64,000 nt of DNA, from positions 1,736,001 to 1,800,000 of the forward strand of contig NZ_JAKGTI010000001.1 in assembly GCF_021568695.1 (NCBI RefSeq), read 5' to 3'. Within the stretch, counting starts at the first letter, position 1. Each line of letters opens with the position of its first letter. Under the pieces are notes generated by a model. That model was not told where the DNA came from. It made no database searches and saw only the letters and a list, made by a program, of their open reading frames with translations. The DNA comes from Maritalea mediterranea. GTDB taxonomy: Bacteria; Pseudomonadota; Alphaproteobacteria; Rhizobiales; Devosiaceae. The translations under genes were made by a program, and so were the position numbers. This document shows positions 49,325-58,291 of this stretch, in pieces.

Positions 49325-50800
49325 CAGCGTGTGCCCTGCAAATCCTGGGGTGTAATCATGATCGTTTTCCAAATCGGCCGCTTGCACCGCCCGGCCACGA
49401 CCCAGTTCCTTGGCCCGATATAGAGCCTGGTCTGCGCGCCGCACCACCATATCCGCTGAATGCCCATCATCTGGCCACCAGGCTACCCCAACGCTGGCCC
49501 CGACATAGAATTCGTGGCCTTCAAAGGATATCTTTTGGCAGACGCTTTCGATTAGGCGGTCACAAAGCATCATCACCTCGTCTTTGTGCGCAGCGTCATG
49601 CAAAAGGGCGATAAACTCATCGCCCCCAAGCCGCGCAACCATACCGAGGTCGCCAATAACATCGTGGATGCGACGTGCCACCACACGCAACACCTGATCC
49701 CCCGCATGGTGACCATAAGTGTCGTTGACCGGCTTAAAACGATCAAGATCAACACATAATACAGCGCACTTTTTCAAATAATTGCGGCCAATATCGCGCT
49801 TTAAGGCCAGTTCAAATCGATTTCGATTGGGCAAACCAGTCAATGCGTCATGCCCGGCGAGATAGCGGTTGCGTGCCTCTGCCTTGCGTGTCCGATAAAC
49901 CAGTCGCGCATAAGCTATGGTTACTCCGAGCATCACAAATGCAATTACAGCCAGCATCAATGCCAGTGCGGGCGCAGACTTTGCCCATATCCCATGTGAA
50001 GGCAGTTCAGAAACCCAGCTTGCATAAATGGTCTGGTTGCTCAGCCCAGACGACAATTCGATTACATTTTCGCCATCAAGTGGTGGTGTCAAACGGATGT
50101 CAAAGTCGGCCAATTCAATTTCAGTTTGATAGGCAGCCATCCGCGCCGGCGTGAATGGGCGGAACGATACGAGAATATGAGCGGGTCCATCTGGCAAAAC
50201 CATTTCGCCATCAGGCACAATGGCTTGCGCAACCACAATGCCGATTTCCCCGTCAATCCGGCGAATGTCATATACATAGAGCACCGGATCATCGCGTACC
50301 GGATCACCCTCTATCCAAAAGGCGCCGGCTTTGCCTACACGTTGTTCAATATATTTGGCTTGTGCTTGGCGCACCAAATCCATGGTTTGCGCGGCAAAGG
50401 ACTGTGCGGGCGCATCGGGCGTAAACTCTTCACCGTCGGCATGTAGCAACACTTGGTGGTCTGGCGACATCAGCAATGAACGATCGATCCCATATTCTTT
50501 AGGAAACCAACCCAACATGGCATCAGCAAAAAAAGTGCGGTCGACCCCGTCACTCAGCGCAACCACAGAGGTGTCCCACCACGCTACTTCCGACTGACGC
50601 TGCGATAAATCCTCGATCTCACGCGAGACCAATCCTGAAACGGCGCGTTGATCGGCGTCCAGCTTCAACTCGTTGGCGGATTTGCTTGCAACATCCAAAA
50701 CAAATAGCGACGAAATGATAAATCCGACAACCAACACGGCAAAGGCAACGAAGATTGACGCAATTGATGTAACGATTCGACTTGGCTTAGCTCTGTGCAT
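49316..50800 (-). CDS. Membrane diguanylate cyclase with CHASE4-like sensor
   Basis: A 494-residue predicted c-di-GMP synthase. An N-terminal membrane helix (about residues 10-35) leads into a periplasmic CHASE4-type sensor with the typical EVAWWDTSV near 80. A second membrane helix (near 275-300) precedes the cytosolic GGDEF domain, which contains the intact GGDEF motif near residue 390. A canonical RxxD inhibitory site is not visible just upstream, so product inhibition may be weak. The start is set at ATG 50800; an in-frame TTG at 50821 is an alternative. No EAL or HD-GYP domain is fused. Confidence 0.9.
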   Translation of the reverse strand: MHRAKPSRIVTSIASIFVAFAVLVVGFIISSLFVLDVASKSANELKLDADQRAVSGLVSREIEDLSQRQSEVAWWDTSVVALSDGVDRTFFADAMLGWFPKEYGIDRSLLMSPDHQVLLHADGEEFTPDAPAQSFAAQTMDLVRQAQAKYIEQRVGKAGAFWIEGDPVRDDPVLYVYDIRRIDGEIGIVVAQAIVPDGEMVLPDGPAHILVSFRPFTPARMAAYQTEIELADFDIRLTPPLDGENVIELSSGLSNQTIYASWVSELPSHGIWAKSAPALALMLAVIAFVMLGVTIAYARLVYRTRKAEARNRYLAGHDALTGLPNRNRFELALKRDIGRNYLKKCAVLCVDLDRFKPVNDTYGHHAGDQVLRVVARRIHDVIGDLGMVARLGGDEFIALLHDAAHKDEVMMLCDRLIESVCQKISFEGHEFYVGASVGVAWWPDDGHSADMVVRRADQALYRAKELGRGRAVQAADLENDHDYTPGFAGHTLLA

Positions 50801-50981
50801 TTGAGTCCCAATGTTCTTCAAGACTCATTTTCGACAGATAGGCTTGCATATACCTTAATGGCGTTAAGCAAATCGGGATAAGGTTAACAATTGACATAAG
50901 GATCGGATGACCAAAATTCGCTCGCTCTACACTTGCGGCGAACACGCTTCCTCAACGGACGACACAAAAATAAACACAGAT

Positions 50982-51000
50982 AATGCAAGTCATTCGCATT
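50982..51000. promoter_or_regulatory. Mur/Fur-like palindrome upstream of sitABCD
   Basis: AATGCAAGTCATTCGCATT at 50982-51000 is a near-perfect inverted repeat (AATGC...GCATT with AA/TT-type inner pairs), 72 bp before the sitA start. It resembles the metal-responsive Mur boxes that control sit/mnt genes in Rhizobiales. A second partial copy, TTGCGAACG...CAATTGCA, follows at about 51005-51026. Manganese repression of the operon is therefore likely; the regulator gene is not in the window. Confidence 0.55.
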
Positions 51001-51072
51001 ACTGTTGCGAACGCTTCTCAATTGCAGTATAGCTGAATCATCGAGACAACTCCGTTGATGAGAGATGATCAA

Positions 51073-51963
51073 ATGCGTACCTTGCTCAAATTATTGCCCG
51101 CTATTGCCCTTTCGGCAGGTTTTGCTGTAAATGCCGAGGCTCAGGATAAATTCAAAGCTGTCACCACCTTCACCGTTATCGCCGACATGGCGGAAAATGT
51201 CGCCGGTGACGCCGCCGAAGTGGTGTCCATCACCAAGCCCGGCGCTGAAATTCACAATTATCAGCCCACCCCAAAAGACATCATCAAGGCACAAGACGCC
51301 GACCTGGTGATCTGGAATGGCCTTAATCTGGAACTCTGGTTCGAGCAATTCTTTGAAAATCTCAGCGATGTGCCCTCTGTAGTGGTCACCGATGGCATTG
51401 AACCCATGGGCATCGCGTCAGGTCCCTACACGGGCAAACCAAATCCCCACGCCTGGATGTCGCCATCGGACGCAAAGATTTATGTCGATAATATCGCCAA
51501 GGCCTTTATTGAGCATGATCCGGCCAACGCAGAGACCTACAAGCAGAATGCCGAAGCTTATAAGGCCGAGATAGATGCCGTCATCACCCCAATCCGCGAA
51601 AAGCTGAACACTATTCCAGAAGAAGAGCGCTGGCTCGTCACATCAGAGGGTGCCTTCAGCTATCTGGCGCGCGATTTTGGGCTAAAGGAGCTATATTTAT
51701 GGCCCATCAATGCTGATCAACAAGGCACGCCGCAACAGGTGCGCGAAGTGATTGATCAGGTGCGTAAAAACAATATCCGCGCCGTATTTTCTGAAAGCAC
51801 CGTTTCTGATGCACCGGCCAAGCAAGTTGTGCGGGAAACCGATGCAAAATATGGCGGCGTGCTTTATGTTGATTCCCTAACAGATGCGGATGGTGAAGTG
51901 CCAACCTATCTGGATCTGCTGCGCGTAACCGCCAGCACCATTGCTGAGGGACTCACTCAATGA
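51073..51963 (+). CDS. sitA: Mn/Fe ABC transporter substrate-binding protein (SitA-like)
   Basis: A 296-residue periplasmic metal-binding protein of the ZnuA/SitA/MntC cluster. A signal peptide (about residues 1-25, ending VNAEAQ) is followed by the mature domain, whose metal ligands are His in EIHNYQPTP, His in NPHAWMSP, Glu in FSESTVSD and Asp in VDSLTDADG. The short loop without a His-rich stretch favours Mn/Fe over Zn. ATG 51073 is preferred to the upstream TTG/ATG at 51055/51058 because it gives a normal signal peptide. It overlaps sitB by 4 nt. Confidence 0.92.
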   Translation: MRTLLKLLPAIALSAGFAVNAEAQDKFKAVTTFTVIADMAENVAGDAAEVVSITKPGAEIHNYQPTPKDIIKAQDADLVIWNGLNLELWFEQFFENLSDVPSVVVTDGIEPMGIASGPYTGKPNPHAWMSPSDAKIYVDNIAKAFIEHDPANAETYKQNAEAYKAEIDAVITPIREKLNTIPEEERWLVTSEGAFSYLARDFGLKELYLWPINADQQGTPQQVREVIDQVRKNNIRAVFSESTVSDAPAKQVVRETDAKYGGVLYVDSLTDADGEVPTYLDLLRVTASTIAEGLTQ

Positions 51964-52850
51964 ATGATTTGCGGGCAATAGAAGACGGTGGCATCAATGT
52001 CAGCCATGTCACCGTCACCTATCGCAACGGCCACACGGCACTAAAAGAAGCCAGTTTCAGCATCCCACGCGGCACGATCACCGCACTTGTGGGCGTAAAC
52101 GGGTCAGGCAAGTCCACCCTGTTCAAAGCCATTATGGGTTTCGTGCCGGTCACCGAGGGGCAGGTCAAACTGCTGGGCAAGCCAGTGCAAGAGGCTTTGC
52201 GCAACAATCTGGTCGCCTATGTGCCCCAAAGTGAAGATGTTGACTGGGATTTTCCGGTCCTTGTTGAAGACGTGGTGATGATGGGGCGCTATGGCAAAAT
52301 GGGGTTCTTTCGCATCCCCTCAAAGCGTGATCGGGAAATGGTCGATCAGGCGCTCGACCGGGTAAACATGGCGAAATACCGCAAACGCCAGATTGGCGAG
52401 CTATCAGGCGGGCAAAAAAAGCGGGTATTTTTGGCCCGCGCGCTGGCGCAGGAAGGCGAAGTGATCCTGCTCGACGAGCCCTTCACCGGTGTGGACGTGA
52501 AAACCGAGGATACAATTGTTCAACTCATGCGCGACTTGCGCGATGAAGGCAAAGTGATGTTGGTGTCCACGCACAATCTCGGTTCGGTGCCTGAATTCTG
52601 CGACCGCACCGTGCTGATCAAGGGCACCGTTCTTGATTACGGCCTCACCGAAAAAACCTTCACCCAAGCCAATCTGGAAAAAACCTTTGGCGGCGTACTG
52701 CGTCACTTTGTGCTGGGCGGTTCAGATCTGCATGATGATGAAGACACCCGCCAATTCGCCGTCATCACTGATGATGAGCGTCCGCTCGTCCTTTACGGTG
52801 AGGAGGACAAGATGGAAACCCAAACCAAGTCGGATAAATCCAATGATTGA
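51960..52850 (+). CDS. sitB: Mn/Fe ABC transporter ATP-binding protein (SitB-like)
   Basis: A 296-residue ATPase driving metal import. Walker A is GVNGSGKST at residues 45-53, the Q-loop is [15 protein letters not shown], the signature [15 protein letters not shown] and Walker [13 protein letters not shown]. The DVDWDFPV insertion after the Q-loop is typical of manganese/zinc transporters. The C-terminal 50 residues form an acidic extension ([11 protein letters not shown]...). It overlaps sitA by 4 nt and sitC by 8 nt. Confidence 0.95.
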   Translation: MNDLRAIEDGGINVSHVTVTYRNGHTALKEASFSIPRGTITALVGVNGSGKSTLFKAIMGFVPVTEGQVKLLGKPVQEALRNNLVAYVPQSEDVDWDFPVLVEDVVMMGRYGKMGFFRIPSKRDREMVDQALDRVNMAKYRKRQIGELSGGQKKRVFLARALAQEGEVILLDEPFTGVDVKTEDTIVQLMRDLRDEGKVMLVSTHNLGSVPEFCDRTVLIKGTVLDYGLTEKTFTQANLEKTFGGVLRHFVLGGSDLHDDEDTRQFAVITDDERPLVLYGEEDKMETQTKSDKSND

Positions 52851-53694
52851 TCTGCTGCTTGAACCATTCTCTTACGGCTATATGCGCAACGCCATCTGGG
52901 TGACCGGACTGGTGGGGGCCGTGTGCGCCTTTCTCAGCGCCTATTTGATGCTCAAAGGCTGGTCGCTGATCGGCGATGCCCTCTCCCACTCCATCGTGCC
53001 CGGGGTTGCGGGTGCCTATATGTTGGGCCTGCCCTTTTCGCTCGGGGCGTTTTTCGCCGGCGGCCTCGCCGCCGCCGCCATGCTGTTTCTCAACCAACGG
53101 ACAAAATTGCGCGAAGATGCCATCATCGGTTTGATCTTCACCTCCTTCTTTGGCCTTGGCCTGTTTATGGTGTCGCTTTCGCCTACCTCCGTGAATATTC
53201 AAACTATCGTTTTGGGCAACGTGCTGGCGATTACCCCATCAGATACCATGCAGCTGGTGATCATTTCCGTCATCACACTGGTAATCATGGGCACGAAGTG
53301 GAAAGACTTCCTCGCCGTTTTCTTTGATGAAAACCACGCCCGCTCCATCGGCCTGCGCCCGACCTTGCTGAAAATCGTCTTTTTCACGCTGTTGAGCGCC
53401 GCCACCGTCGCGGCCCTGCAAACCGTTGGCGCTTTTCTGGTAATCGCCATGGTGGTCACGCCCGGCGCCACCGCTTATCTGCTGACCGACCGGTTTCCCG
53501 TTTTGATCTGGCTCAGCATCGCCATTGGGTCCCTCACCTCGATTATAGGTGCATATGCGAGCTATTTCTTAGACGGCGCCACCGGCGGCATCATCGTGGT
53601 ATTGCAAACGCTGTGCTTCCTCACCGCTTTTGTGTTTGCCCCCAAACATGGCTTGCGCGCCCAAAAAGCGCGCCGCACGCTGGAGCTTGGTTAA
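52843..53694 (+). CDS. sitC: Mn/Fe ABC transporter permease (SitC-like)
   Basis: A 283-residue ABC-3 family permease with about eight membrane helices. It includes the coupling region [21 protein letters not shown] and the conserved [14 protein letters not shown]. An upstream in-frame extension of 70 codons lies inside sitB and is not used: ATG 52843 overlaps the sitB stop by 8 nt and begins [14 protein letters not shown], a normal SitC start. It is followed directly by the paralogous permease sitD, so the membrane part is probably a heterodimer. Confidence 0.94.
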   Translation: MIDLLLEPFSYGYMRNAIWVTGLVGAVCAFLSAYLMLKGWSLIGDALSHSIVPGVAGAYMLGLPFSLGAFFAGGLAAAAMLFLNQRTKLREDAIIGLIFTSFFGLGLFMVSLSPTSVNIQTIVLGNVLAITPSDTMQLVIISVITLVIMGTKWKDFLAVFFDENHARSIGLRPTLLKIVFFTLLSAATVAALQTVGAFLVIAMVVTPGATAYLLTDRFPVLIWLSIAIGSLTSIIGAYASYFLDGATGGIIVVLQTLCFLTAFVFAPKHGLRAQKARRTLELG

Positions 53695-54549
53695 ATGGAG
53701 TGGATTGAAACAAGCCTGATGGCATTCCAGTTTCCCTTTATGCAGCGCGCTTTTATCATTGCCATTTTGGTGGCAATACCCGCCGCACTGTTGTCTTGCT
53801 TCTTGGTGCTCAAGGGCTGGTCGTTGATGGGTGACGCGATCGCCCACGGCGTGCTGCCCGGCATTGTCATTGCCTATATTTTGGCCATACCCTTGGCCAT
53901 CGGTGCCTTTGTGGCAGGCATGATCTGCGCCATGGGCACCGGCTACCTGAAAGAAAATAGCCGCGTGAAGGAAGATACGGTTATGGGTGTGGTCTTTTCC
54001 GGCATGTTTGCCTTGGGGTTGGTGCTCTACACAAAAATCGAAACCGATGTCCATCTTGACCACATCTTGTTCGGTAATATGTTGGGCACAAGCAATGCCG
54101 ACCTGCTAGAGACCGGCATTATCGCCATTTTATTGACCCTGCTCGTTATTTCCCGTTGGCGGGATCTCAAGCTCTATGTCTTTGACCCCCAACACGCGGC
54201 CGCCATTGGCCTGCCCGTACGCTGGCTGCATTATGGACTTTTGGCCGCCATTTCACTGATTGTGGTGGCCGCGCTTAAAGCCGTGGGCATCATTCTGGCC
54301 ATCGCCATCATGATCGCACCTGGCGCCATCGCCTATCTCTTGACCCGCCAATTGGGACCCATGCTGATCATCGCCACCATCGTGGCCATAGTTAGCGCCT
54401 TTACAGGCGTCTTGCTCAGCTTCCATCTGGATAGCGCGCCCGCGCCAACAATTGTGCTGATTATGACGGTCTTGTTTGTGATGGCCTTCTTCCTGTCTCC
54501 CGCCGCCCAACGGGCGCGCCAGCTTACCAGTGAAACAAATAACCGATAA
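53695..54549 (+). CDS. sitD: Mn/Fe ABC transporter second permease (SitD-like)
   Basis: A 284-residue ABC-3 permease paralogous to the preceding protein, sharing LKGWSLMGDAIAHGVLPG and IMIAPGAIAYLLTRQL. Its ATG directly follows the sitC stop codon. Two permease genes are characteristic of SitABCD/YfeABCD systems rather than of ZnuABC, which has one, supporting manganese/iron as substrate. It closes the operon, and an intrinsic terminator begins three bases after its stop codon. Confidence 0.94.
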   Translation: MEWIETSLMAFQFPFMQRAFIIAILVAIPAALLSCFLVLKGWSLMGDAIAHGVLPGIVIAYILAIPLAIGAFVAGMICAMGTGYLKENSRVKEDTVMGVVFSGMFALGLVLYTKIETDVHLDHILFGNMLGTSNADLLETGIIAILLTLLVISRWRDLKLYVFDPQHAAAIGLPVRWLHYGLLAAISLIVVAALKAVGIILAIAIMIAPGAIAYLLTRQLGPMLIIATIVAIVSAFTGVLLSFHLDSAPAPTIVLIMTVLFVMAFFLSPAAQRARQLTSETNNR

Positions 54550-54551
54550 AT

Positions 54552-54580
54552 AAGGGGGCACGTAGCCCCCTTCTCTTTTG
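54552..54580 (+). terminator. Intrinsic terminator of sitABCD
   Basis: AAGGGGGC (54552-54559) and GCCCCCTT (54565-54572) form a perfect 8-bp stem around ACGTA, followed by CTCTTTTG. It stands immediately after the sitD stop codon and ends the transporter operon. Confidence 0.9.
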
Positions 54581-54586
54581 CCTGGA

Positions 54587-54754
54587 TTAAAGCCCGATAT
54601 CCTTGCGGATATGCGCGCTCAACTCTTCAACATTGCGGCGTTGGGTGCGCTTTGCGCGCCCCTTTTTCAGGACTTGACGCCGGTTGAAGATTTGGCGCCA
54701 AGCCAAACCTAATCGTTCAAAATAGTTCAGTGTGAGAGCATATTGTTTTTTCAT
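54587..54754 (-). CDS. DUF1127-like small basic protein, 55 residues
   Basis: A short ORF of 55 codons (MKKQYALTLNYFERLG...) that is strongly basic in the middle (NRRQVLKKGRAKRTQRR) and ends VEELSAHIRKDIGL. The closing pattern, two helices then a final DIGL, is the hallmark of DUF1127-type proteins, small RNA-associated or regulatory proteins widespread in alphaproteobacteria. A purine-rich AGAGAAA site precedes the ATG. It is convergent with sitD, with 37 nt between stops. The family call is from pattern only. Confidence 0.6.
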   Translation of the reverse strand: MKKQYALTLNYFERLGLAWRQIFNRRQVLKKGRAKRTQRRNVEELSAHIRKDIGL

Positions 54755-54807
54755 TTTCTCTGACAAACGCGCAGCCGCGTTCGTTCCCCAAAATTGGAGT
54801 TGATAAA

Positions 54808-54897
54808 ATGCACGCAGCCACGCGGAATCCCGCGCAAAAACGCACGATTAGCGATGAGTTCTCGAGCGCAAAAACGCCTAAGAAAGGTTGGTGTTAA
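54808..54897 (+). CDS. Possible 29-residue small ORF
   Basis: ATG 54808 follows GGAG at 54796-54799 with a good 8-9-nt spacing and reads 29 codons (MHAATRNPAQKRTISDEF...KKGWC) to a TAA. It is divergent from the DUF1127-like gene. No family is recognised and such an ORF could occur by chance; the ribosome-site spacing is its only support. Confidence 0.25.
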   Translation: MHAATRNPAQKRTISDEFSSAKTPKKGWC

Positions 54898-55252
54898 AAG
54901 AAGTGACAGCGAGGACGCAGTCGGTGACGTCCCCTAAAGAACGTCGGTTATTGAAAAACCGGCGTGGTAAGTGCCGGGGAATTTCGAAGGATATGATAAA
55001 GGCTCATATTGATCCCCTTTGCTGGTTGCGGTGTCGGGGCCCCGGTTAAATGGGAGGACACCTCAGTTGAATTTACATCAGACGCTATACGCCGACTCTG
55101 CATTTATTGTCCATAGAGGGTGCGACAATTTGTTCACCTCAGTCAAACAAGTTGCATTTATGCAACATGCCGACATCCGGCGTGAATCCATTTAAAACTG
55201 TTAAACGATTGAAAATAAATATGAAATCCACTCCATTCAGCTAACCCTTGCA
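54898..55252 (+). other. Hairpin-rich region without a clear gene, possible ncRNA
   Basis: About 350 bp with several stacked inverted repeats and no convincing long ORF. CGTCGGTT/AACCGGCG pair at about 54942-54964, CCGGC/GCCGG follow at about 54959-54979, and GGGGA...TCCCC enclose ATATGA/TCATAT at about 54978-55018. GGGGCCCC is at 55036-55043. A TTG ORF of 42 codons (55067-55195) has GGGAGG ahead and might be real. GTTGCATTTATGCAAC at 55151-55166 is a perfect 7-bp inverted repeat. I matched none of this to a known riboswitch, tmRNA, 6S or RNase P RNA. Confidence 0.4.
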
Positions 55253-55267
55253 GAACATATAAAGAAC
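55253..55267. promoter_or_regulatory. SOS box 1 upstream of lexA
   Basis: GAACATATAAAGAAC is an exact match to the alphaproteobacterial LexA operator GAAC-N7-GAAC. It lies 48 bp before the lexA start and, with the second box, implies autoregulation. Confidence 0.9.
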
Positions 55268-55277
55268 AGCTATGGTT

Positions 55278-55292
55278 GTTCAATGTTTGTTC
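55278..55292. promoter_or_regulatory. SOS box 2 upstream of lexA
   Basis: GTTCAATGTTTGTTC is an exact GTTC-N7-GTTC, the complement orientation of the alphaproteobacterial LexA operator, 22 bp before the lexA ATG and 25 bp after the start of box 1. Two boxes in opposite orientation suggest cooperative LexA binding. Confidence 0.88.
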
Positions 55293-55314
55293 CGATTCTA
55301 TAAAGGGAAAATCC

Positions 55315-56028
55315 ATGCTGACCCGCAAGCAACATGAATTGCTGATGTTTATCCATGAACGGATGAAAGAAAGCGGTGTGCCCCCTTCTTTCGACGAAAT
55401 GAAGGATGCGTTGGATCTGAAATCCAAATCGGGCATTCACCGTTTGATCACCGCCCTTGAAGAGCGCGGCTTTATTCGCCGCTTGCCCAATCGAGCCCGC
55501 GCCATGGAAGTGGTGCGCCTGCCCGACAGCATGAACCCATCGCTGGGCGGCAAAAAAGCCAAGTTTGAGCCAAGCGTGATTGAAGGCACGCTCGGCAAAT
55601 CGCCAGAACCGCGCCAGCCTGCTCCCCAACACTCCGATGCACACGCCCCTGTGCATGTGCCCGTGATGGGTCGTATTGCTGCTGGTGTGCCGATCGAAGC
55701 CATCCAAACCCAGTCACACACGATCGCTGTGCCGTCAGAAATGCTGGCCGGTGGCGAGCACTATGCCCTTGAAGTGCGCGGTGACTCCATGATTGACGCG
55801 GGCATTTTTGATGGTGACACTGTGCTGATAAAAAAACAGCAAACCGCCACCAATGGCGAAATTGTTGTAGCGCTTGTGGATGGCGAAGAAGCAACGCTCA
55901 AACGGTTGCGGAAAAAGGGCAATTCCGTAGCGCTTGAGGCCGCGAACCCGGCTTATGAAACCCGCATTTTCGGGCCGGATCAGGTATCAGTTCAAGGGCG
56001 TTTGGTGGGGCTGTTCCGCAAATATTAG
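55315..56028 (+). CDS. lexA: LexA repressor
   Basis: A 237-residue SOS repressor and self-cleaving protease. The winged helix-turn-helix covers residues 1-65 ([35 protein letters not shown]). The linker of about 45 residues is followed by the cleavage site A123-G124 (GRIAAGVP), the nucleophile S158 (GDSMIDAGI) and the general base K196 (EATLKRL). ATG 55315 is chosen over the ORF start at 55276, which lies in the operators. It is preceded by two LexA boxes and followed convergently by comEC. Confidence 0.98.
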   Translation: MLTRKQHELLMFIHERMKESGVPPSFDEMKDALDLKSKSGIHRLITALEERGFIRRLPNRARAMEVVRLPDSMNPSLGGKKAKFEPSVIEGTLGKSPEPRQPAPQHSDAHAPVHVPVMGRIAAGVPIEAIQTQSHTIAVPSEMLAGGEHYALEVRGDSMIDAGIFDGDTVLIKKQQTATNGEIVVALVDGEEATLKRLRKKGNSVALEAANPAYETRIFGPDQVSVQGRLVGLFRKY

Positions 56029-56052
56029 AAGCGGGACATCATCCATTCAGCG

Positions 56053-58239
56053 CTAGTTATATGAGATTCGCCATGGACGATTTGCATCGCGCACCGCATG
56101 GCGCACCTCAAAACGCGTGGTATCGTGGGCATCCCTCTTAAAATAGATTGCCGCGGCACCAAATTGGCGCATATCCCATTTGCGGACAATCGGGCTGCCA
56201 AAGGTACAATCCTGGTAGAGATAATCCTGCTCGACAATCAGGTCTACGCTCCCGCAATCCTCCAGAATGGCGATTTTTTCGCGAGCAAACAGCAGGCGTT
56301 GATCACCAATCTGCGCCACGCACCCCAAACGATCACATGTGCCGATTGTCTTTTGCTGCGCCAAATCTGCGCCCAGCCACTCTGCCCAGACCCGCGTGGT
56401 GAAATTATTGCCAATGCGGTTAAGTTGCGCCCATTGCCCCTTTTCAGTTTGTAAAAATGCCGAACGGGTTTGGTCGGAAATCAATAAATCCGGCAATGGT
56501 GCCTCGCCGAACAATCCGATCACGAGCGCCGCCACCAATGGCGGCAAAAACCGCCAGGCGCGTGATATCAGTAAAAATAGCATCAGGGCCAAGCCACACA
56601 TGGGCAGCACCCAAAAATGCAGCGGCGACACATAGGTCCACTCGCCTCCAAGTTGGGTGAAGAACTGCGCAATTGTCACCACCTGATCAATTCCCCACCC
56701 CGCCACAATCAATAACGGCACTTCCAGGCCAAAAGGCATCAATAGGGCCGACAGGATAAGTGCCGGCAACACCAAAAAACCCACCAAGGGCACTGCAATT
56801 AGATTGGCAAACAAACCAAAAGGCGCAAACTGACTGAAATGTACCGCGGCAATGGGCGCAGTCGCCATGCCTGCTACCAGGCTGGTCAAGCTCAGTCCGG
56901 CAAAAAAGCGGGCCCATACCGGCGCTTGCCAAATTTGCCGCTGCGCCTTGATCCATTCATAAACACCTACAAGCGCGGCTACCGCCGCAAAAGAAAGTTG
57001 AAAACCGGGTTTAAACACCTCGTTCGGGTAGAGCAAAATCATCACAAGGCACACCAACGCCACATTGCGCAATGTAATTGCTCGTCGGCCGAGCAGCACG
57101 GCAATCAAAGCCACCATCAACATTATTGTCGCCCGCTGTGTGGCGATATTTGCCCCTGACAACCCCAGATAAAACAACGCCGCCGCCATCGCCGCAAACG
57201 CAGCAATGGATTTGGCAGGTGTTGCTGCCGGGAACAGCGGCAACGCCAAAGCGACACGTGTGCCAAAGAAAACACCACCCGCCACGAGACTTAAATGTAA
57301 GCCGGATATCGCCAGCAAATGCGCCAAACCGCTCACAGCAATCTTATCGCGTAGCGCTGGCGCAATCGCCGATTGGTCCCCAATGATCAACGCCCGGGCT
57401 ATCGCAGCATTTGGCGCCGACATCGCCCGATGGAATCGTTCCGCAATGCCCATCCGCAACTCAAATATGCCAGTCCGTATATCTGCCCACAACGATGTTT
57501 CGTCACGGGGCAGTTCAATCGGATCCAAACTGGTCCCATATGCGCCTATGCCCTGAAAAAAACTGTGAAATTGCGGATCATAGCCACCAGGGTATGTTGG
57601 TTTTGGCACCGGTATAAACCGCGCCCGTACACGCATGACAGCACCGATCTTTGGCAAGCTTTCTTCACTCATATGCGCCTGCTGCACTGTGAGCCGAACC
57701 TGGCGCACCCCGGCAAGAGCGGCTGGCCGAGCCTCCCCCAAGAGCAACACGGTCCGCAGTCCTCCATCTGCCCTCAACTCCATATCCAGAACTTCGCCAG
57801 ATATAACGCCTGCCGTTGGATAGGCCAGCAGCGGCGTGCCCCGCACCAACGCAGAGGCCGACATTAAAGCCACCCCAGCGGAAACTGTTCCCGCGAGCAA
57901 CAAACCATTGTGCACCACCCAATGCTGCGCACCCCAAAAAGCGCATAAAAACAAAAGGAGACTGAGCACTGCGTAAAGCCAGACCGGCGGCTCCATTGAA
58001 AGTTGGGTATAAACACAAATACCGAAGATCAGTGCAAAGGGCTGCAGCACAACCCGCCTTCGACTAAAAACCGCCACATCTATTCTGGGCCGGGTCACAG
58101 CACTGTCACCCGAATGAAATAGAGGCTGGTTACCGTTGGGGGAAAAAGGCGAAAATAACCGTCCCCGGCGGGCAGAATATGGCTTTAAATCAACTTCTTT
58201 AAAAGACACGCAACATCCCGATCTTGCGCAATTCTTCAC
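56053..58239 (-). CDS. comEC: ComEC/Rec2-family DNA uptake channel protein
   Basis: A 728-residue inner-membrane protein related to the ComEC channel that passes single-stranded DNA in natural transformation. An N-terminal pair of membrane helices and a DUF4131-like region (to about residue 270) precede the Competence domain, with LLAISGLHLSLVAGG and GANIATQRATIMLMVALIAVLLG near 315-390, and more helices to about 590. The C-terminal 150 residues do not show the HxHxDH metal motif of the metallo-beta-lactamase part found in longer ComEC proteins. The N-terminal start is uncertain. Convergent with lexA. Confidence 0.9.
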   Translation of the reverse strand: MKNCARSGCCVSFKEVDLKPYSARRGRLFSPFSPNGNQPLFHSGDSAVTRPRIDVAVFSRRRVVLQPFALIFGICVYTQLSMEPPVWLYAVLSLLLFLCAFWGAQHWVVHNGLLLAGTVSAGVALMSASALVRGTPLLAYPTAGVISGEVLDMELRADGGLRTVLLLGEARPAALAGVRQVRLTVQQAHMSEESLPKIGAVMRVRARFIPVPKPTYPGGYDPQFHSFFQGIGAYGTSLDPIELPRDETSLWADIRTGIFELRMGIAERFHRAMSAPNAAIARALIIGDQSAIAPALRDKIAVSGLAHLLAISGLHLSLVAGGVFFGTRVALALPLFPAATPAKSIAAFAAMAAALFYLGLSGANIATQRATIMLMVALIAVLLGRRAITLRNVALVCLVMILLYPNEVFKPGFQLSFAAVAALVGVYEWIKAQRQIWQAPVWARFFAGLSLTSLVAGMATAPIAAVHFSQFAPFGLFANLIAVPLVGFLVLPALILSALLMPFGLEVPLLIVAGWGIDQVVTIAQFFTQLGGEWTYVSPLHFWVLPMCGLALMLFLLISRAWRFLPPLVAALVIGLFGEAPLPDLLISDQTRSAFLQTEKGQWAQLNRIGNNFTTRVWAEWLGADLAQQKTIGTCDRLGCVAQIGDQRLLFAREKIAILEDCGSVDLIVEQDYLYQDCTFGSPIVRKWDMRQFGAAAIYFKRDAHDTTRFEVRHAVRDANRPWRISYN

Positions 58240-58291
58240 CTATGGTACACAGACAATCAAAATTCTCCAACAATTCCAAAATGAGTGCCTC

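Noticed and set aside
54898-55252. tmRNA, RNase P RNA, 6S RNA or SAM-type riboswitch
   Set aside because: I looked for their conserved core sequences and found none; the region is kept only as unassigned structured DNA.
58136-58291. 52-codon N-terminal extension of gltX
   Set aside because: It overlaps the start of the divergent comEC gene and is not GluRS-like; ATG 58292 gives the standard N terminus.
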